A stretch of 64,000 nt of DNA, taken from contig NZ_VFJB01000006.1 of NCBI RefSeq assembly GCF_008362905.1, positions 62,001-126,000 on the forward strand, given 5' to 3'. This stretch comes from Deferribacter autotrophicus (GTDB lineage: Bacteria > Chrysiogenota > Deferribacteres > Deferribacterales > Deferribacteraceae). The notes under the pieces are model-generated. The model did not search any database. It was not told the DNA's origin and saw only the letters and a list, made by a program, of their open reading frames with translations. The position numbers were made by a program, and so were the translations under genes. How positions within the stretch are numbered: position 1 is the first letter of the stretch; the number at the start of each line of letters is the position of its first letter. Shown here in pieces: positions 45,232 to 53,116 of this stretch.

Positions 45232-45452
45232 TAATGGGTAGTAAGGGTTGTAAAGGTATTAAAGGTTGTATGGGTTGTATGGGAGAATGGGGAGGTTGGA
45301 AAGTAGAAAAAGTTCAATGTTCAATGTTCAACGTTTAAAAAAGTTTAGGTTAAGGTTTAGGTTGAGGAAATTATAGAAATTGAATTCTAGTACCACTTCT
45401 ACAACCCTTATTACCCTTACAACCTCTAATACCTTTAATACCCTTACTTATT
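45232..45452. repeat. palindromic nonamer-repeat element, copy C (full form)
   Basis: The left arm (45238-45290) is a run of about six 9-bp units of the type TAAGGGTTG / TAAAGGTAT. The right arm (45393-45450) holds the same units in inverse orientation (CTACAACCC / TTAATACCC). The core (45309-45365) contains GTTCAAT heptamers in tandem followed by TTTAGGTTAAGG-type hexamer-like repeats. The core matches copy B on the opposite strand. No ORF. It fills the gap between the MBL gene and selC. Confidence 0.8.
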
Positions 45453-45532
45453 AGGGGTATTTGTAAAATTGGGGGACGCAAATATTAGCAGATATTGATT
45501 TTTGTGAAAAAAACTGTAAATTACATTGGACT

Positions 45533-45629
45533 GGGAGTGGTTGGAGTGCTGGTGCCTCCCGGGGCCTTCAAAGCCCACTGTTTCGTCCTTGTGGCGAAAG
45601 GAAGGTTCGATTCCTTCCCACTCCCGCCA
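45533..45629 (+). tRNA. selC: tRNA-Sec (selenocysteine, anticodon UCA)
   Basis: A 97-nt tRNA with the selenocysteine features. The 8-bp acceptor GGGAGTGG pairs with CCACTCCC, followed by a G discriminator and encoded CCA. The anticodon loop CTTCAAA carries UCA (reads UGA). The long variable arm lies at about 45580-45600. The T arm GAAGG-TTCGATT-CCTTC is perfect, giving the bacterial 8+5 stack. A weak promoter (TTGATT, 16 nt, TAAATT) lies 10 nt upstream. So the organism should make selenoproteins; selA, selB and selD are not in the window. Confidence 0.95.
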
Positions 45630-45639
45630 TTTTTTCGGT

Positions 45640-45891
45640 TGATTTGTTAATTATTAGATGAGGTTGGGATTAAGAATATACCGCTAAATCATGTGGCTGA
45701 GTTTTTTGAGATAATAAGGCGCATATATAAAAAATGGTTCAATTATTATTGCCACGAATAGGTCTTTTGAGGAGTGGGCTAACATAGTTGGAAATGCTGT
45801 TTAGTATCAGCTATTGTTGATAGATTGGTTCATCATGCTCATATATTCAGGATTACAGGTGAAAGCTATCGAATCAAATTTACAATCTGTT
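45640..45891 (+). pseudogene. istB remnant (IS21 helper ATPase), frameshifted
   Basis: Translating across frames gives the IstB C-terminal third: DEVGIKNIPLNHVAEFFEII, then SIIIATNRSFEEWANIVGNAV, then SAIVDRLVHHAHIFRITGESY. Frames change near 45734 and again near 45800, and the N-terminal two thirds, including Walker A, are absent. IstB is the DnaC-like ATPase that helps IS21 transposase choose targets. The copy is dead. Confidence 0.85.
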
Positions 45892-45960
45892 GATAACAAC
45901 TGAATTTAACTGGGGAATTTTCAAACCCCTAAGGATGGGGATTTTTGCTTGACTTTAACA
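45640..45960 (+). mobile_element. IS21-family insertion sequence remnant (right end)
   Basis: The 3' part of an istB-like gene is followed by a non-coding tail. The tail contains the hairpin AAACCCCTAAGGATGGGGATTT (45932-45953) and ends TTGACTTTAACA, a form typical of IS21-family termini. The left end and istA are missing. It begins about 10 bp after the tRNA-Sec gene, suggesting insertion beside the tRNA followed by deletion. Confidence 0.75.
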
Positions 45961-46203
45961 ATAAAGAAAATCCGCCTAAACTAACCAAATTAGTCATTTC
46001 CTCCTCCTGTTCCTTACTTGCCACTGTTATGGACAGGAACAGGGCTGTTAGCGTCATGTCTTTTTAGCCGCAACTGTCATTATGATTTTATCACAACTAT
46101 AAGAATTTTTAAATTTTCAATATTATATTACCAATTACCTTTGTTATAAAATCGCTTGCCGTAAATTAGAAACTATTCTAAAATATGATATAGAGGTGCA
46201 ATT
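45961..46203. other. gene-free spacer between IS remnant and toxin-antitoxin pair
   Basis: AT-rich spacer. An 8-bp inverted repeat, CCTGTTCC at 46006-46013 and GGAACAGG at 46036-46043, is the only structure I see. No coding frame or clear promoter. Confidence 0.45.
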
Positions 46204-46434
46204 ATGAGCAAAATAGACTATAAAGAAAGAATCATCTATGATTCTACTGTAATGCTGGGTAAACCTGTGATAAAAGGCACCAGAATACCTGTTGAGCTCA
46301 TTCTTCGTAGGTTGAGTGAAGGTATGCCTATTGAGAAGTTGCTTGATTCATATCCTAATTTAACAGAAGAAGATATTAAAGCTGTTCTTGCTTATTCTGC
46401 CGATTTGGTAGCTAACGAGGAAGTTGTTGGTTAA
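46204..46434 (+). CDS. DUF433 family protein, probable antitoxin
   Basis: A 76-aa DUF433 protein with the signature MLGKPVIKGTRIPVELILRRLSEGM and EEDIKAVLAYSA. It has a winged-helix-like DNA-binding fold. DUF433 proteins regularly precede DUF5615 PIN-like genes, as here, and are taken as VapB-type antitoxins. RBS AGAGGTG before ATG. It overlaps the partner by 8 bp. Toxin-antitoxin activity is inferred from the pairing only. Confidence 0.88.
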   Translation: MSKIDYKERIIYDSTVMLGKPVIKGTRIPVELILRRLSEGMPIEKLLDSYPNLTEEDIKAVLAYSADLVANEEVVG

Positions 46435-46783
46435 ATTTCTAATTGATGAAAGTGTCAATTATAAATTAGTCAAAATTCTTCGTCAAAAATCAATAGATGT
46501 AATATCTGTTATGGAAAATTACCCAGGAATTACCGACCAAAAAGTGATTGAGCTTGCAATAAATAAAAGAGCAATTATTATCACGGAAGATTCAGATTTT
46601 GGAGAATGGGTATTTGCTCATAAGATAGAAACAATTGGAGTAATATATTTACGCTATCGCTATGATGAGCTTATTAATATTACAAATACGCTTTTAAAGG
46701 TAATAAGCAAATATAATGAAAACCTTTACCGTAAATTTATCGTGATAAAGCCTAATAAAATCCGTGTAATAAATTTACTTTAA
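46427..46783 (+). CDS. DUF5615 PIN-like protein, probable toxin
   Basis: A 118-aa PIN-like (Mut7-C/VapC-related) nuclease domain. Conserved acidic residues lie in FLIDESVNYKLV, ENYPGITDQKVIELA and ITEDSDFGE, the last being the typical catalytic DxDF region. The start is one of two adjacent TTGs; I prefer 46427 because GAGGAA lies at better spacing. The 3' end overlaps the small convergent ORF by 32 bp. It is likely an RNase toxin paired with the DUF433 gene. Confidence 0.85.
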   Translation: MVKFLIDESVNYKLVKILRQKSIDVISVMENYPGITDQKVIELAINKRAIIITEDSDFGEWVFAHKIETIGVIYLRYRYDELINITNTLLKVISKYNENLYRKFIVIKPNKIRVINLL

Positions 46784-46961
46784 CTCTTCCCGGGTGCTGG
46801 ACTAAAATTGTGATAAAATATGTTGTTTTCAGATCGTAAACAATTATACCCAGTTGTTGTAATTCGCTCACACATAATAATTTTTCATAACCGTTTACTT
46901 GAACCTTTATGTTTTCTTTATTACTTATCTTTTGTCCTGGTTTAAACTTAGGATCAAACAT
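46752..46961 (-). CDS. small protein of unknown function downstream of the Nudix gene
   Basis: A 69-aa frame whose ATG overlaps the end of the Nudix gene by 8 bp. It has a centre GYEKLLCVSELQQLGIIVYDL and ends with VQHPGR before a short tail that runs into the toxin gene. I do not recognise it. A decayed copy of the same sequence lies at 47412-47548, which suggests that the sequence was once duplicated with its neighbour and is, or was, coding. Confidence 0.55.
   Translation of the reverse strand: MFDPKFKPGQKISNKENIKVQVNGYEKLLCVSELQQLGIIVYDLKTTYFITILVQHPGRVKVNLLHGFY
46793..46912. repeat. direct repeat, intact copy (inside the 69-aa ORF)
   Basis: This segment, starting GGTGCTGGA and ending near CCGTTTACTTGAACC, recurs in the same orientation at 47412-47548. 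By eye about three quarters of positions agree. It covers most of the coding region of the small ORF. Confidence 0.75.
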
Positions 46962-47349
46962 TTTTTATATACCTTCTAATTTTCTGAAAGAGAACTACAT
47001 CTGCTGGTGCCAAATTATAATTTAGTACTTTTGTAGATGACACCCACAGAATCTTATCATGAACTGTTAGCAAAAAATTTTTATCTATTAAATCAGTTAA
47101 TACACCTATCAATTTGATTTTATTACGATTATAATGGTATATTATTTCCCCCAGAATCTTTTTTCCGACGGACTTTACATTCAATTCTTCGAAAAGCTCC
47201 CTTTCTATACATTGTTGAGGAGTTTCTCCGTCTTCTATTTTACCACCCGGGAATTCCCAATAACCAGCTAGAACTTCTCCTGTTTTACGACGTGCTAATA
47301 ATATCCTTTTTTCATCATCAAGTATAATTGCTGCAGCTACTTCTTTCAT
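46954..47349 (-). CDS. Nudix hydrolase (MutT-like)
   Basis: A 131-aa Nudix hydrolase with a perfect Nudix box, GGKIEDGETPQQCIERELFEELNV. The N-terminus KEVAAAIILDDEKRILLARRK and YWEFPGGK match the MutT / CTP pyrophosphohydrolase-like group that cleans oxidized or non-canonical nucleotides. I start at the ATG giving MKEVAAA; the frame extends 8 codons further upstream. No clear Shine-Dalgarno is present; TATTATAT lies just upstream and could be a -10 element. It is surrounded by repeat copies. Confidence 0.88.
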   Translation of the reverse strand: MKEVAAAIILDDEKRILLARRKTGEVLAGYWEFPGGKIEDGETPQQCIERELFEELNVKSVGKKILGEIIYHYNRNKIKLIGVLTDLIDKNFLLTVHDKILWVSSTKVLNYNLAPADVVLFQKIRRYIKNV

Positions 47350-47411
47350 TAATGAATATAATATCATTAACACAGCAAGTCTTCAATGAAAAGTAAGGAT
47401 TGTAACCTTCT

Positions 47412-47548
47412 GGTGCTGGATTAAGATTGTGATAAAATCCGTTATTTTCAGATTATAAACAAATTTACCTTTTTGCTGTAACTTACTTATACATAATATT
47501 TTTTATAACCATTTCATAATGGAATAACCGTTTGCTTGAATCTTTGAT
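47412..47548 (-). pseudogene. decayed duplicate of the 69-aa ORF
   Basis: Read on the minus strand, the fragments NGYKKYYV, VSYSKKVNLFII and SQS-like remains line up with NGYEKLLC, VSELQQLGIIVYDL and the tail of the intact ORF, with stop codons and frame changes between. A partial tandem duplication of about 19 bp (ATAACC twice) interrupts it. The Nudix gene has this degenerate copy upstream and the intact one downstream. Confidence 0.7.
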
Positions 47549-47671
47549 TTTTCCCACTTCTGCCACAATTTAATCAATGACTAATTTTAAATAGGAATTA
47601 AAAATAAAAAGCTGGAAATTAATTTATAATAACTTGAGAAAAAATAGTTTGTATGTTTATTAAAAAAATCT
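47549..47671. other. AT-rich spacer before the rho promoter
   Basis: No gene or clear structural element is visible in this stretch. Confidence 0.4.
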
Positions 47672-47700
47672 TGACAAGTGATTTCAATGTTATTAATTTC
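47672..47700 (+). promoter_or_regulatory. candidate promoter of rho
   Basis: TTGACA is followed 17 nt later by TAATTT, about 118 nt before the rho start codon. The long leader would leave room for Rho autoregulation, as known in other bacteria, but no specific site is recognised. Confidence 0.5.
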
Positions 47701-47818
47701 ACACTTATACAAAAAACAGAAATTGTTGTTTTGATACATCGGGTTTTGTGTGTTCATAACTTAAGACATAGGAAATAAATAATCCATAAACAATTTCAAT
47801 CAAACAATGAGGTGTAGT

Positions 47819-49060
47819 GTGAATTTATCGGAATTAAAGAAAAAGTCTATTGAAGAACTTGTTGCTATTGCCAATGATTTTGATATCGAGCATGCAGATA
47901 ATCTTTTGAAGCAGGAATTGATTTTTGAAATCTTAAAGGCTGCAAGTGAGAAAAATGGACAAATTTACGGAGAAGGTGTCTTAGAGGTTCTCCCTGATGG
48001 TTTTGGTTTTTTAAGGTCTCCTGATGCCAATTATTTACCTGGGCCTGATGATATTTATGTTTCACCTGCTCAGATTAAGAGGCTTGGACTTAGGAGTGGT
48101 GATACCATTCAGGGTGAAATCAGACCTCCAAAGGATAATGAAAAGTATTTTGCTCTTTTGAAAGTAGAGAGGGTGAATTGGGAGCCACCCAAAAGGCAGC
48201 GTAATCTTTTTGAGAACTTAACTCCATTATTTCCTGACGAAAGGATGAATCTAGAGGCTTTTCCTGCAGCCTATGATACAAGAATTATGAATCTGCTTGC
48301 ACCCGTTGGGAAAGGGCAGAGGGGGCTTATTGTTGCTCCACCAAAAGCTGGTAAGACAATGCTTCTGAAATCCATTGCGAACAGTATTACTAAAAATCAT
48401 CCAGAAGTATATCTTATAATTTTGCTTATAGATGAACGTCCTGAAGAAGTTACGGATATGCAGAGATCTGTGCAAGCAGAGGTAGTTAGTTCTACTTTTG
48501 ATGAGCCAGCTTTCAGACACGTGCATGTCGCTGAGATGGTTTTAAACAAGGCAAAAAGACTTGTTGAACATGGTAATGATGTATGTATTCTTCTTGACAG
48601 TATTACAAGGCTTGCAAGAGCTTACAACTCCGTTGAACCACCAAGTGGAAAAGTATTGAGTGGTGGTGTGGATGCCAATGCGCTTCATAAGCCAAAGAGA
48701 TTTTTCGGTGCTGCGAGAAATATTGAGGAAGGTGGATCTCTGACGATAATTGCTACTGCTCTTATTGATACTGGATCGAGAATGGATGAGGTAATTTTTG
48801 AAGAGTTTAAGGGAACAGGTAATATGGAACTACATCTTGATAGGAAGCTTGCTGAAAGAAGGATTTTTCCTGCTATTGATATTAATAAATCAGGTACAAG
48901 AAGAGAAGAGCTTTTACTTACTAAAGAAGAGTTGAATAAAGTATGGATACTCAGAAGGTTCTTGAGTAATATGAACTCTGTGGATGCTATGGAGTTTCTT
49001 CTTGATAAAATTAAAGGGACTAAGACCAATAAAGAGTTTCTTGAGTCAATGAGTAAATAG
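47819..49060 (+). CDS. rho: transcription termination factor Rho
   Basis: A hexameric RNA helicase that ends transcription. N-terminal helical domain, then the cold-shock-like RNA-binding domain ([22 protein letters not shown]), and the ATPase with Walker [15 protein letters not shown], Walker [15 protein letters not shown] and R-loop region [21 protein letters not shown]. The length of 413 aa is normal. The GTG at 47819 is preferred because TGAGGTG precedes it; an ATG four codons earlier would place the ribosome site inside the gene. Confidence 0.97.
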   Translation: MNLSELKKKSIEELVAIANDFDIEHADNLLKQELIFEILKAASEKNGQIYGEGVLEVLPDGFGFLRSPDANYLPGPDDIYVSPAQIKRLGLRSGDTIQGEIRPPKDNEKYFALLKVERVNWEPPKRQRNLFENLTPLFPDERMNLEAFPAAYDTRIMNLLAPVGKGQRGLIVAPPKAGKTMLLKSIANSITKNHPEVYLIILLIDERPEEVTDMQRSVQAEVVSSTFDEPAFRHVHVAEMVLNKAKRLVEHGNDVCILLDSITRLARAYNSVEPPSGKVLSGGVDANALHKPKRFFGAARNIEEGGSLTIIATALIDTGSRMDEVIFEEFKGTGNMELHLDRKLAERRIFPAIDINKSGTRREELLLTKEELNKVWILRRFLSNMNSVDAMEFLLDKIKGTKTNKEFLESMSK

Positions 49061-49133
49061 TGCTTTACAAAGAAAAATAAATTGTGTTAAAAGTTAAACT
49101 TTGAAAAATTATTAGTAATGGAGGATAGGATAA

Positions 49134-49358
49134 ATGAAAAAAGGTATTCATCCTGAAGTAAACGAAGTGGTATTTAAATGTGCTTGTGGTAACGAAATAA
49201 GAGCATTATCAACTGCTAAAAAAACAGGTATTGCGATTTGTTCTGCATGTCACCCATTTTTTACAGGTAAGCAGAAGTTTGTGGATACAGCAGGTAGAGT
49301 AGAGAAATTTATGAAAAAATACGGGAATTACGCTGAGAGTTTGAAGAAAAACAAATAA
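49134..49358 (+). CDS. rpmE: 50S ribosomal protein L31
   Basis: A 74-aa zinc-type L31: [22 protein letters not shown] and [25 protein letters not shown]. The four cysteines (the CxC and CxxC pairs) mark the C+ form. TGGAGGAT precedes the ATG. The rho-rpmE order is widespread. Confidence 0.97.
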   Translation: MKKGIHPEVNEVVFKCACGNEIRALSTAKKTGIAICSACHPFFTGKQKFVDTAGRVEKFMKKYGNYAESLKKNK

Positions 49359-49373
49359 TTTGGTGTAATCGAG

Positions 49374-50105
49374 TTGAAAGAAGCGAAAGTAAAAGTTAAG
49401 CTTTTAAAATATACGCACGATCCTGAGCTTACAGCTGCTCTTGCTGCAAAGCTGTGTTATTCCTCTGAAGCTGATATTGATAGTTTGCAGAACAGTATTG
49501 AAAAAACTGACCAGTTGAAATTTATTGAAAAGATAGTGAGTATTGGGCATCATTCAGTATTAGAGCATGTGTCATTCACTTTTGGAATAGAAGGCGTTTC
49601 TAGAGCGATGACACATCAGCTTGTAAGACATAGGATTGCCAGCTATTCGCAGAGATCGCAAAGATACGTAAAACATAAAGGTGGTTTTGAATATATACTT
49701 CCCCCTTCTATCAAGGCAAATGAAGAGCTAAAATTAAAATATGAAGATTTTATGAGTAAAATTGCTGATTTATATGACGAAATGATAGAAGCAGGTGTGC
49801 CTACTGAGGATGCTAGGTATGTGTTACCAAATGCATGTGAAACAAAAATAATTGTAACGATGAATGCTAGAGAACTCTTACATTTTTTTGAGTTGAGATG
49901 TTGCAATAGGGCACAATGGGAAATTAGAAGGGTTGCCGAGTTAATGCTTGAGGAATGTTTGAAGGTCGCACCTGGTATATTCAAATATGCTGGTCCAAGC
50001 TGTGTTACAGACAAATGTAAAGAAGGGGATATGACTTGCGGTAAGGCGCAGGATGTGAAAAGAAAATATGCAGAGCTTTTAAGAAAATATAACAGATTAA
50101 ATTAG
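49374..50105 (+). CDS. thyX: flavin-dependent thymidylate synthase
   Basis: A 243-aa FAD-dependent enzyme making dTMP from dUMP without releasing dihydrofolate. The ThyX motif RHRIASYSQRSQRY is exact. Also seen are VLEHVSFTFGIEGVSRAMTHQLVRH, and NARELLHFFELRCCNRAQWEIR. The start is a TTG with weak ribosome site. It presumably feeds Tmk (at 1606). No thyA in the window. Confidence 0.97.
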   Translation: MKEAKVKVKLLKYTHDPELTAALAAKLCYSSEADIDSLQNSIEKTDQLKFIEKIVSIGHHSVLEHVSFTFGIEGVSRAMTHQLVRHRIASYSQRSQRYVKHKGGFEYILPPSIKANEELKLKYEDFMSKIADLYDEMIEAGVPTEDARYVLPNACETKIIVTMNARELLHFFELRCCNRAQWEIRRVAELMLEECLKVAPGIFKYAGPSCVTDKCKEGDMTCGKAQDVKRKYAELLRKYNRLN

Positions 50106-50110
50106 ATGTA

Positions 50111-50150
50111 CAGGATATTGAGCTACAAATGCTCAATATCCTGTGATTTT
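50111..50150 (+). terminator. rho-independent terminator after thyX
   Basis: A perfect 13-bp stem, CAGGATATTGAGC and its complement, with a 6-nt loop, followed by TGATTTTT. It ends the rho-rpmE-thyX group; a 150-bp gap with no further gene precedes the DUF1385 gene. Confidence 0.8.
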
Positions 50151-50307
50151 TGGTCTTGAAACATTATCTAATCAATATTTAGCAGAATGTTAGCGTAGGA
50201 TTAAAAATTTTTATTAAATTTCTTTATTTTTCACGAATGTTGGCTATTATAATAACTGGCTTTTTGAATAAGTATAAAATAAATAAATTATTGTGGTATG
50301 GTGATAT

Positions 50308-51216
50308 ATGAATAAAAAGAAGTTAGATGTTGGTGGACAGGCAGTTATAGAAGGTGTTATGATGCGAGCACCTGGTAAGTTTGTTATTGCTGTTCGCCGT
50401 GAAGATGGTAAAATTGTGGTTAAAAAGAAAGATATTAGTATCGATTCAAAATCTTTTTTTAAGAAACCTTTTATAAGAGGGCTTGTTGCGCTTTATAATG
50501 CTCTAATATTAGGTATTAGTGCATTGAATTTTTCTGCGTATCATGCTTTTGGTGAAGGGGAAGAAAAAGTAAGTAAAAAAGAACTTTTTATAAGTATGAT
50601 TCTTGGTCTTGGATTTGGAATTGGATTGTTTGTTTTTTTGCCGTTGTTGATTACTGATTTGTTAAAACATGTGATGCCAGCAGTGAAGAATTCTTTTTTG
50701 CTGTACAATGCTGTGGATGGGGTGATAAGAGTTATTTTTTTCATACTTTATCTTTTTGTTATTACCTTTTTTAAAGATGTTAGAAGGGTTTTTGAATATC
50801 ATGGGGCTGAACATAAAGCAATTTATACCTACGAACAAGGAAAAGAGCTTAGTGTAGCTAATGCTAAGGAAATGAGTAGATTTCATCCAAGATGTGGTAC
50901 GAGTTTCCTTCTCATTGTGATGATAGTGAGTATTATTGTTTTTTCACTCATTCCAAAGGATGCTCATTTTCTTATAAAGTTACTCAGTAGAGTTATTTTT
51001 ATACCAGTTATTGCTGGTATTTCCTATGAAATTTTGAAGTTGAGTGATAAATACTATAATAATCCTGTTGTAAGGTCACTTATAAAGCCTGGTTTGTGGC
51101 TGCAGAAGCTTACAACAAAGGAGCCAGATGAGAGTCAGTTGGAAGTGGCTCTTATTTCGTTAAAACTTGCTTTGGATAAAGAAGTAGAAGGTGAGGGGAT
51201 TGTATATGTTTCATAA
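50308..51216 (+). CDS. DUF1385 family membrane protein
   Basis: A 302-aa protein matching DUF1385 (YqhQ-like): [24 protein letters not shown] at the N-terminus, [16 protein letters not shown] and [19 protein letters not shown] in the middle, with about four transmembrane helices. DUF1385 proteins are often next to prfA and prmC, as here. Function is not established. The 3' end overlaps prfA by 11 bp. Confidence 0.9.
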   Translation: MNKKKLDVGGQAVIEGVMMRAPGKFVIAVRREDGKIVVKKKDISIDSKSFFKKPFIRGLVALYNALILGISALNFSAYHAFGEGEEKVSKKELFISMILGLGFGIGLFVFLPLLITDLLKHVMPAVKNSFLLYNAVDGVIRVIFFILYLFVITFFKDVRRVFEYHGAEHKAIYTYEQGKELSVANAKEMSRFHPRCGTSFLLIVMIVSIIVFSLIPKDAHFLIKLLSRVIFIPVIAGISYEILKLSDKYYNNPVVRSLIKPGLWLQKLTTKEPDESQLEVALISLKLALDKEVEGEGIVYVS

Positions 51217-52273
51217 GTTAGATGAGGTTGTAGAAAAATATAATATTCTTACAGAGAAGTTATCTGATCCAAATATAATGACAGATAACAAAACATATCA
51301 GCAGATAGCAAAGGAGCATGCTGAATTAAAGCCAATAGTTGAAAAGTATCAAGAATATAAAAAGGTCGAGCAAGATATAGCTGAAGCTAAACAGATACTT
51401 GAATCTGGAGATAAAGAACTGAAAGAATTGGCTGAAATGGAGATTGAAGAAGGGAAAGAGTTGCTTGAGAAACTTGAGCAGGAACTAAAACTTCTTCTTG
51501 TGCCAAAAGATCCTTATGATGAAAAAAATATTTATCTTGAAATTAGGGCTGGTACAGGTGGAGATGAAGCTACTCTTTTTGCTGCGGATCTTTTGAGAAT
51601 GTATATGAGGTATGCGGAGAAAAAGAAGTGGAAAACCGAAATAGTGGATTATAATGAAACAGGTGTTGGTGGATATAAAGAGGTTGTACTTTTGGTGAAA
51701 GGGAAAGGTGCTTATAGCCGTTTGAAGTTTGAAGGTGGTGGTCACAGGGTGCAGAGGATCCCTGTAACAGAATCAGGTGGTAGAATTCATACGTCTGCAT
51801 GTACTGTGGCAGTTTTACCAGAAGCTGAAGATGTGGAAGTAACAATAGATCCAAATGATTTAAGAATTGACGTTTTCAGGGCAAGCGGTGCAGGTGGACA
51901 GCATGTAAATACTACAGACTCGGCAGTAAGAATTACCCATATCCCAACAGGAATTGTTGTTTCATGCCAAGATGAAAGAAGTCAGATTAAAAATAAAGAA
52001 AAAGCGATGAAATTACTTAAGGCAAAAATTCTTGAGATGGAAATAAGAAAACAGCAGGAAGAGATTGCTTCTAGCAGAAAGCTGCAAGTAGGGTCTGGGG
52101 ATAGAAGTGAAAGGATAAGAACTTACAATTTTCCTCAGAACAGGGTTACTGATCATAGGATTAACTTGACTCTTTACAATTTGGATCAGGTGATGGAAGG
52201 GGAGTTAGATGAAATCATTGATGCTCTAATAGCCTATGATCAGGCGGAAAAGCTGAAAGAGATTGGACTTTAA
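51206..52273 (+). CDS. prfA: peptide chain release factor 1
   Basis: Ends translation at UAA and UAG. The GGQ motif lies in [18 protein letters not shown], and the RF1-type [25 protein letters not shown] is present; the 355-aa length fits RF1 rather than RF2. The ATG at 51206 is preferred over a GTG five codons upstream because GGTGAGGGG provides the ribosome site. PrmC, which methylates the GGQ glutamine, follows directly. Confidence 0.97.
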   Translation: MFHKLDEVVEKYNILTEKLSDPNIMTDNKTYQQIAKEHAELKPIVEKYQEYKKVEQDIAEAKQILESGDKELKELAEMEIEEGKELLEKLEQELKLLLVPKDPYDEKNIYLEIRAGTGGDEATLFAADLLRMYMRYAEKKKWKTEIVDYNETGVGGYKEVVLLVKGKGAYSRLKFEGGGHRVQRIPVTESGGRIHTSACTVAVLPEAEDVEVTIDPNDLRIDVFRASGAGGQHVNTTDSAVRITHIPTGIVVSCQDERSQIKNKEKAMKLLKAKILEMEIRKQQEEIASSRKLQVGSGDRSERIRTYNFPQNRVTDHRINLTLYNLDQVMEGELDEIIDALIAYDQAEKLKEIGL

Positions 52274-52279
52274 AGTTAG

Positions 52280-53116
52280 ATGTCTCTTAAAAAGGGGCAG
52301 TATTACAGATTATTTGATATTTATACCTATATTGTAGATAATTTTTCTCATGTTTCCAGGTCTCAGGTAAAGGAACTTTTATCTTTTGTATATAAAATAC
52401 CTTATGAAAATCTAATTTTTTTCTTTCAGCACCCTTTCCCTGTAAATGAAAATTTATTAAATGTGTTGCAAAAGGTAGAAAAGAAATATCCTATTAGCTA
52501 TATAACGAAAAAAAGGCATTTCTATGGATATGATTTTTATGTAGATGAAAATGTGTTGATCCCTCGCTATGAAACAGAAATACTTGTGGAAGAAGCATTA
52601 AAAAGAGTAAATAAGGGAATAATGCTCGACCTTTGCACTGGTAGCGGTTGTATACCTATTTCTATGATTAAAAATAATGAAAATTTAAAAGCTGTAGCCG
52701 TGGATATAAGTTTTAGGGCATTGCAAATAGCTTGGAAAAATGCCGTAAATTTAGAAGTGAATGAAAGATTTATTCCAGTTTGTTTTGATGTGCTTCAAAT
52801 AGATAATCTTTTTAAGCAAGGGATATATTTTGATATAATTACCTGTAATCCTCCTTATGTGGATAGAATGGATAATTATGAAGAGTCGATTTTATATGAG
52901 CCTGAAGAAGCCCTTTTTGCGGAGGATGAAGGGTTGATATTTTATAAAAAGTTGTTGTATAAACTACCTAATTTGTGTAAAAAAGATGGATTTATAATTT
53001 TTGAAGTACCGCATAATAAGAGAGATAATTTGTTTGAGATTTTCAAGGGTCGAGAGATTGAATTGAAGAAAGATTTGAGTGGAAAAGAGAGGGTATTGAT
53101 TTGGAAAAACTCGTAA
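52280..53116 (+). CDS. prmC: release factor glutamine methyltransferase
   Basis: A 278-aa SAM-dependent enzyme that N5-methylates the GGQ glutamine of release factors. The Rossmann site is MLDLCTGSGCIPISM and the catalytic motif is CNPPYVDR (NPPY). The helical N-terminal domain is present, with FYVDENVLIPRYETEILVEEA. It follows prfA by 6 bp and overlaps murA by 16 bp. Confidence 0.95.
   Translation: MSLKKGQYYRLFDIYTYIVDNFSHVSRSQVKELLSFVYKIPYENLIFFFQHPFPVNENLLNVLQKVEKKYPISYITKKRHFYGYDFYVDENVLIPRYETEILVEEALKRVNKGIMLDLCTGSGCIPISMIKNNENLKAVAVDISFRALQIAWKNAVNLEVNERFIPVCFDVLQIDNLFKQGIYFDIITCNPPYVDRMDNYEESILYEPEEALFAEDEGLIFYKKLLYKLPNLCKKDGFIIFEVPHNKRDNLFEIFKGREIELKKDLSGKERVLIWKNS

Noticed and set aside
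45238-45452. Possible CRISPR array
   Set aside because: The repeat units are about 9 bp with no spacers and are arranged as inverted arms; no cas genes are present.
45533-45629. tRNA-Ser or tRNA-Leu (also long variable arm)
   Set aside because: The anticodon is UCA in a CTTCAAA loop and the acceptor stem is 8 bp, which fit tRNA-Sec; tRNA-Ser(UGA) and tRNA-Leu have 7-bp acceptors.
46006-46043. 8-bp inverted repeat CCTGTTCC/GGAACAGG as terminator or operator
   Set aside because: 22-nt loop, no T-run and no obvious gene arrangement that needs it; short enough to be chance.
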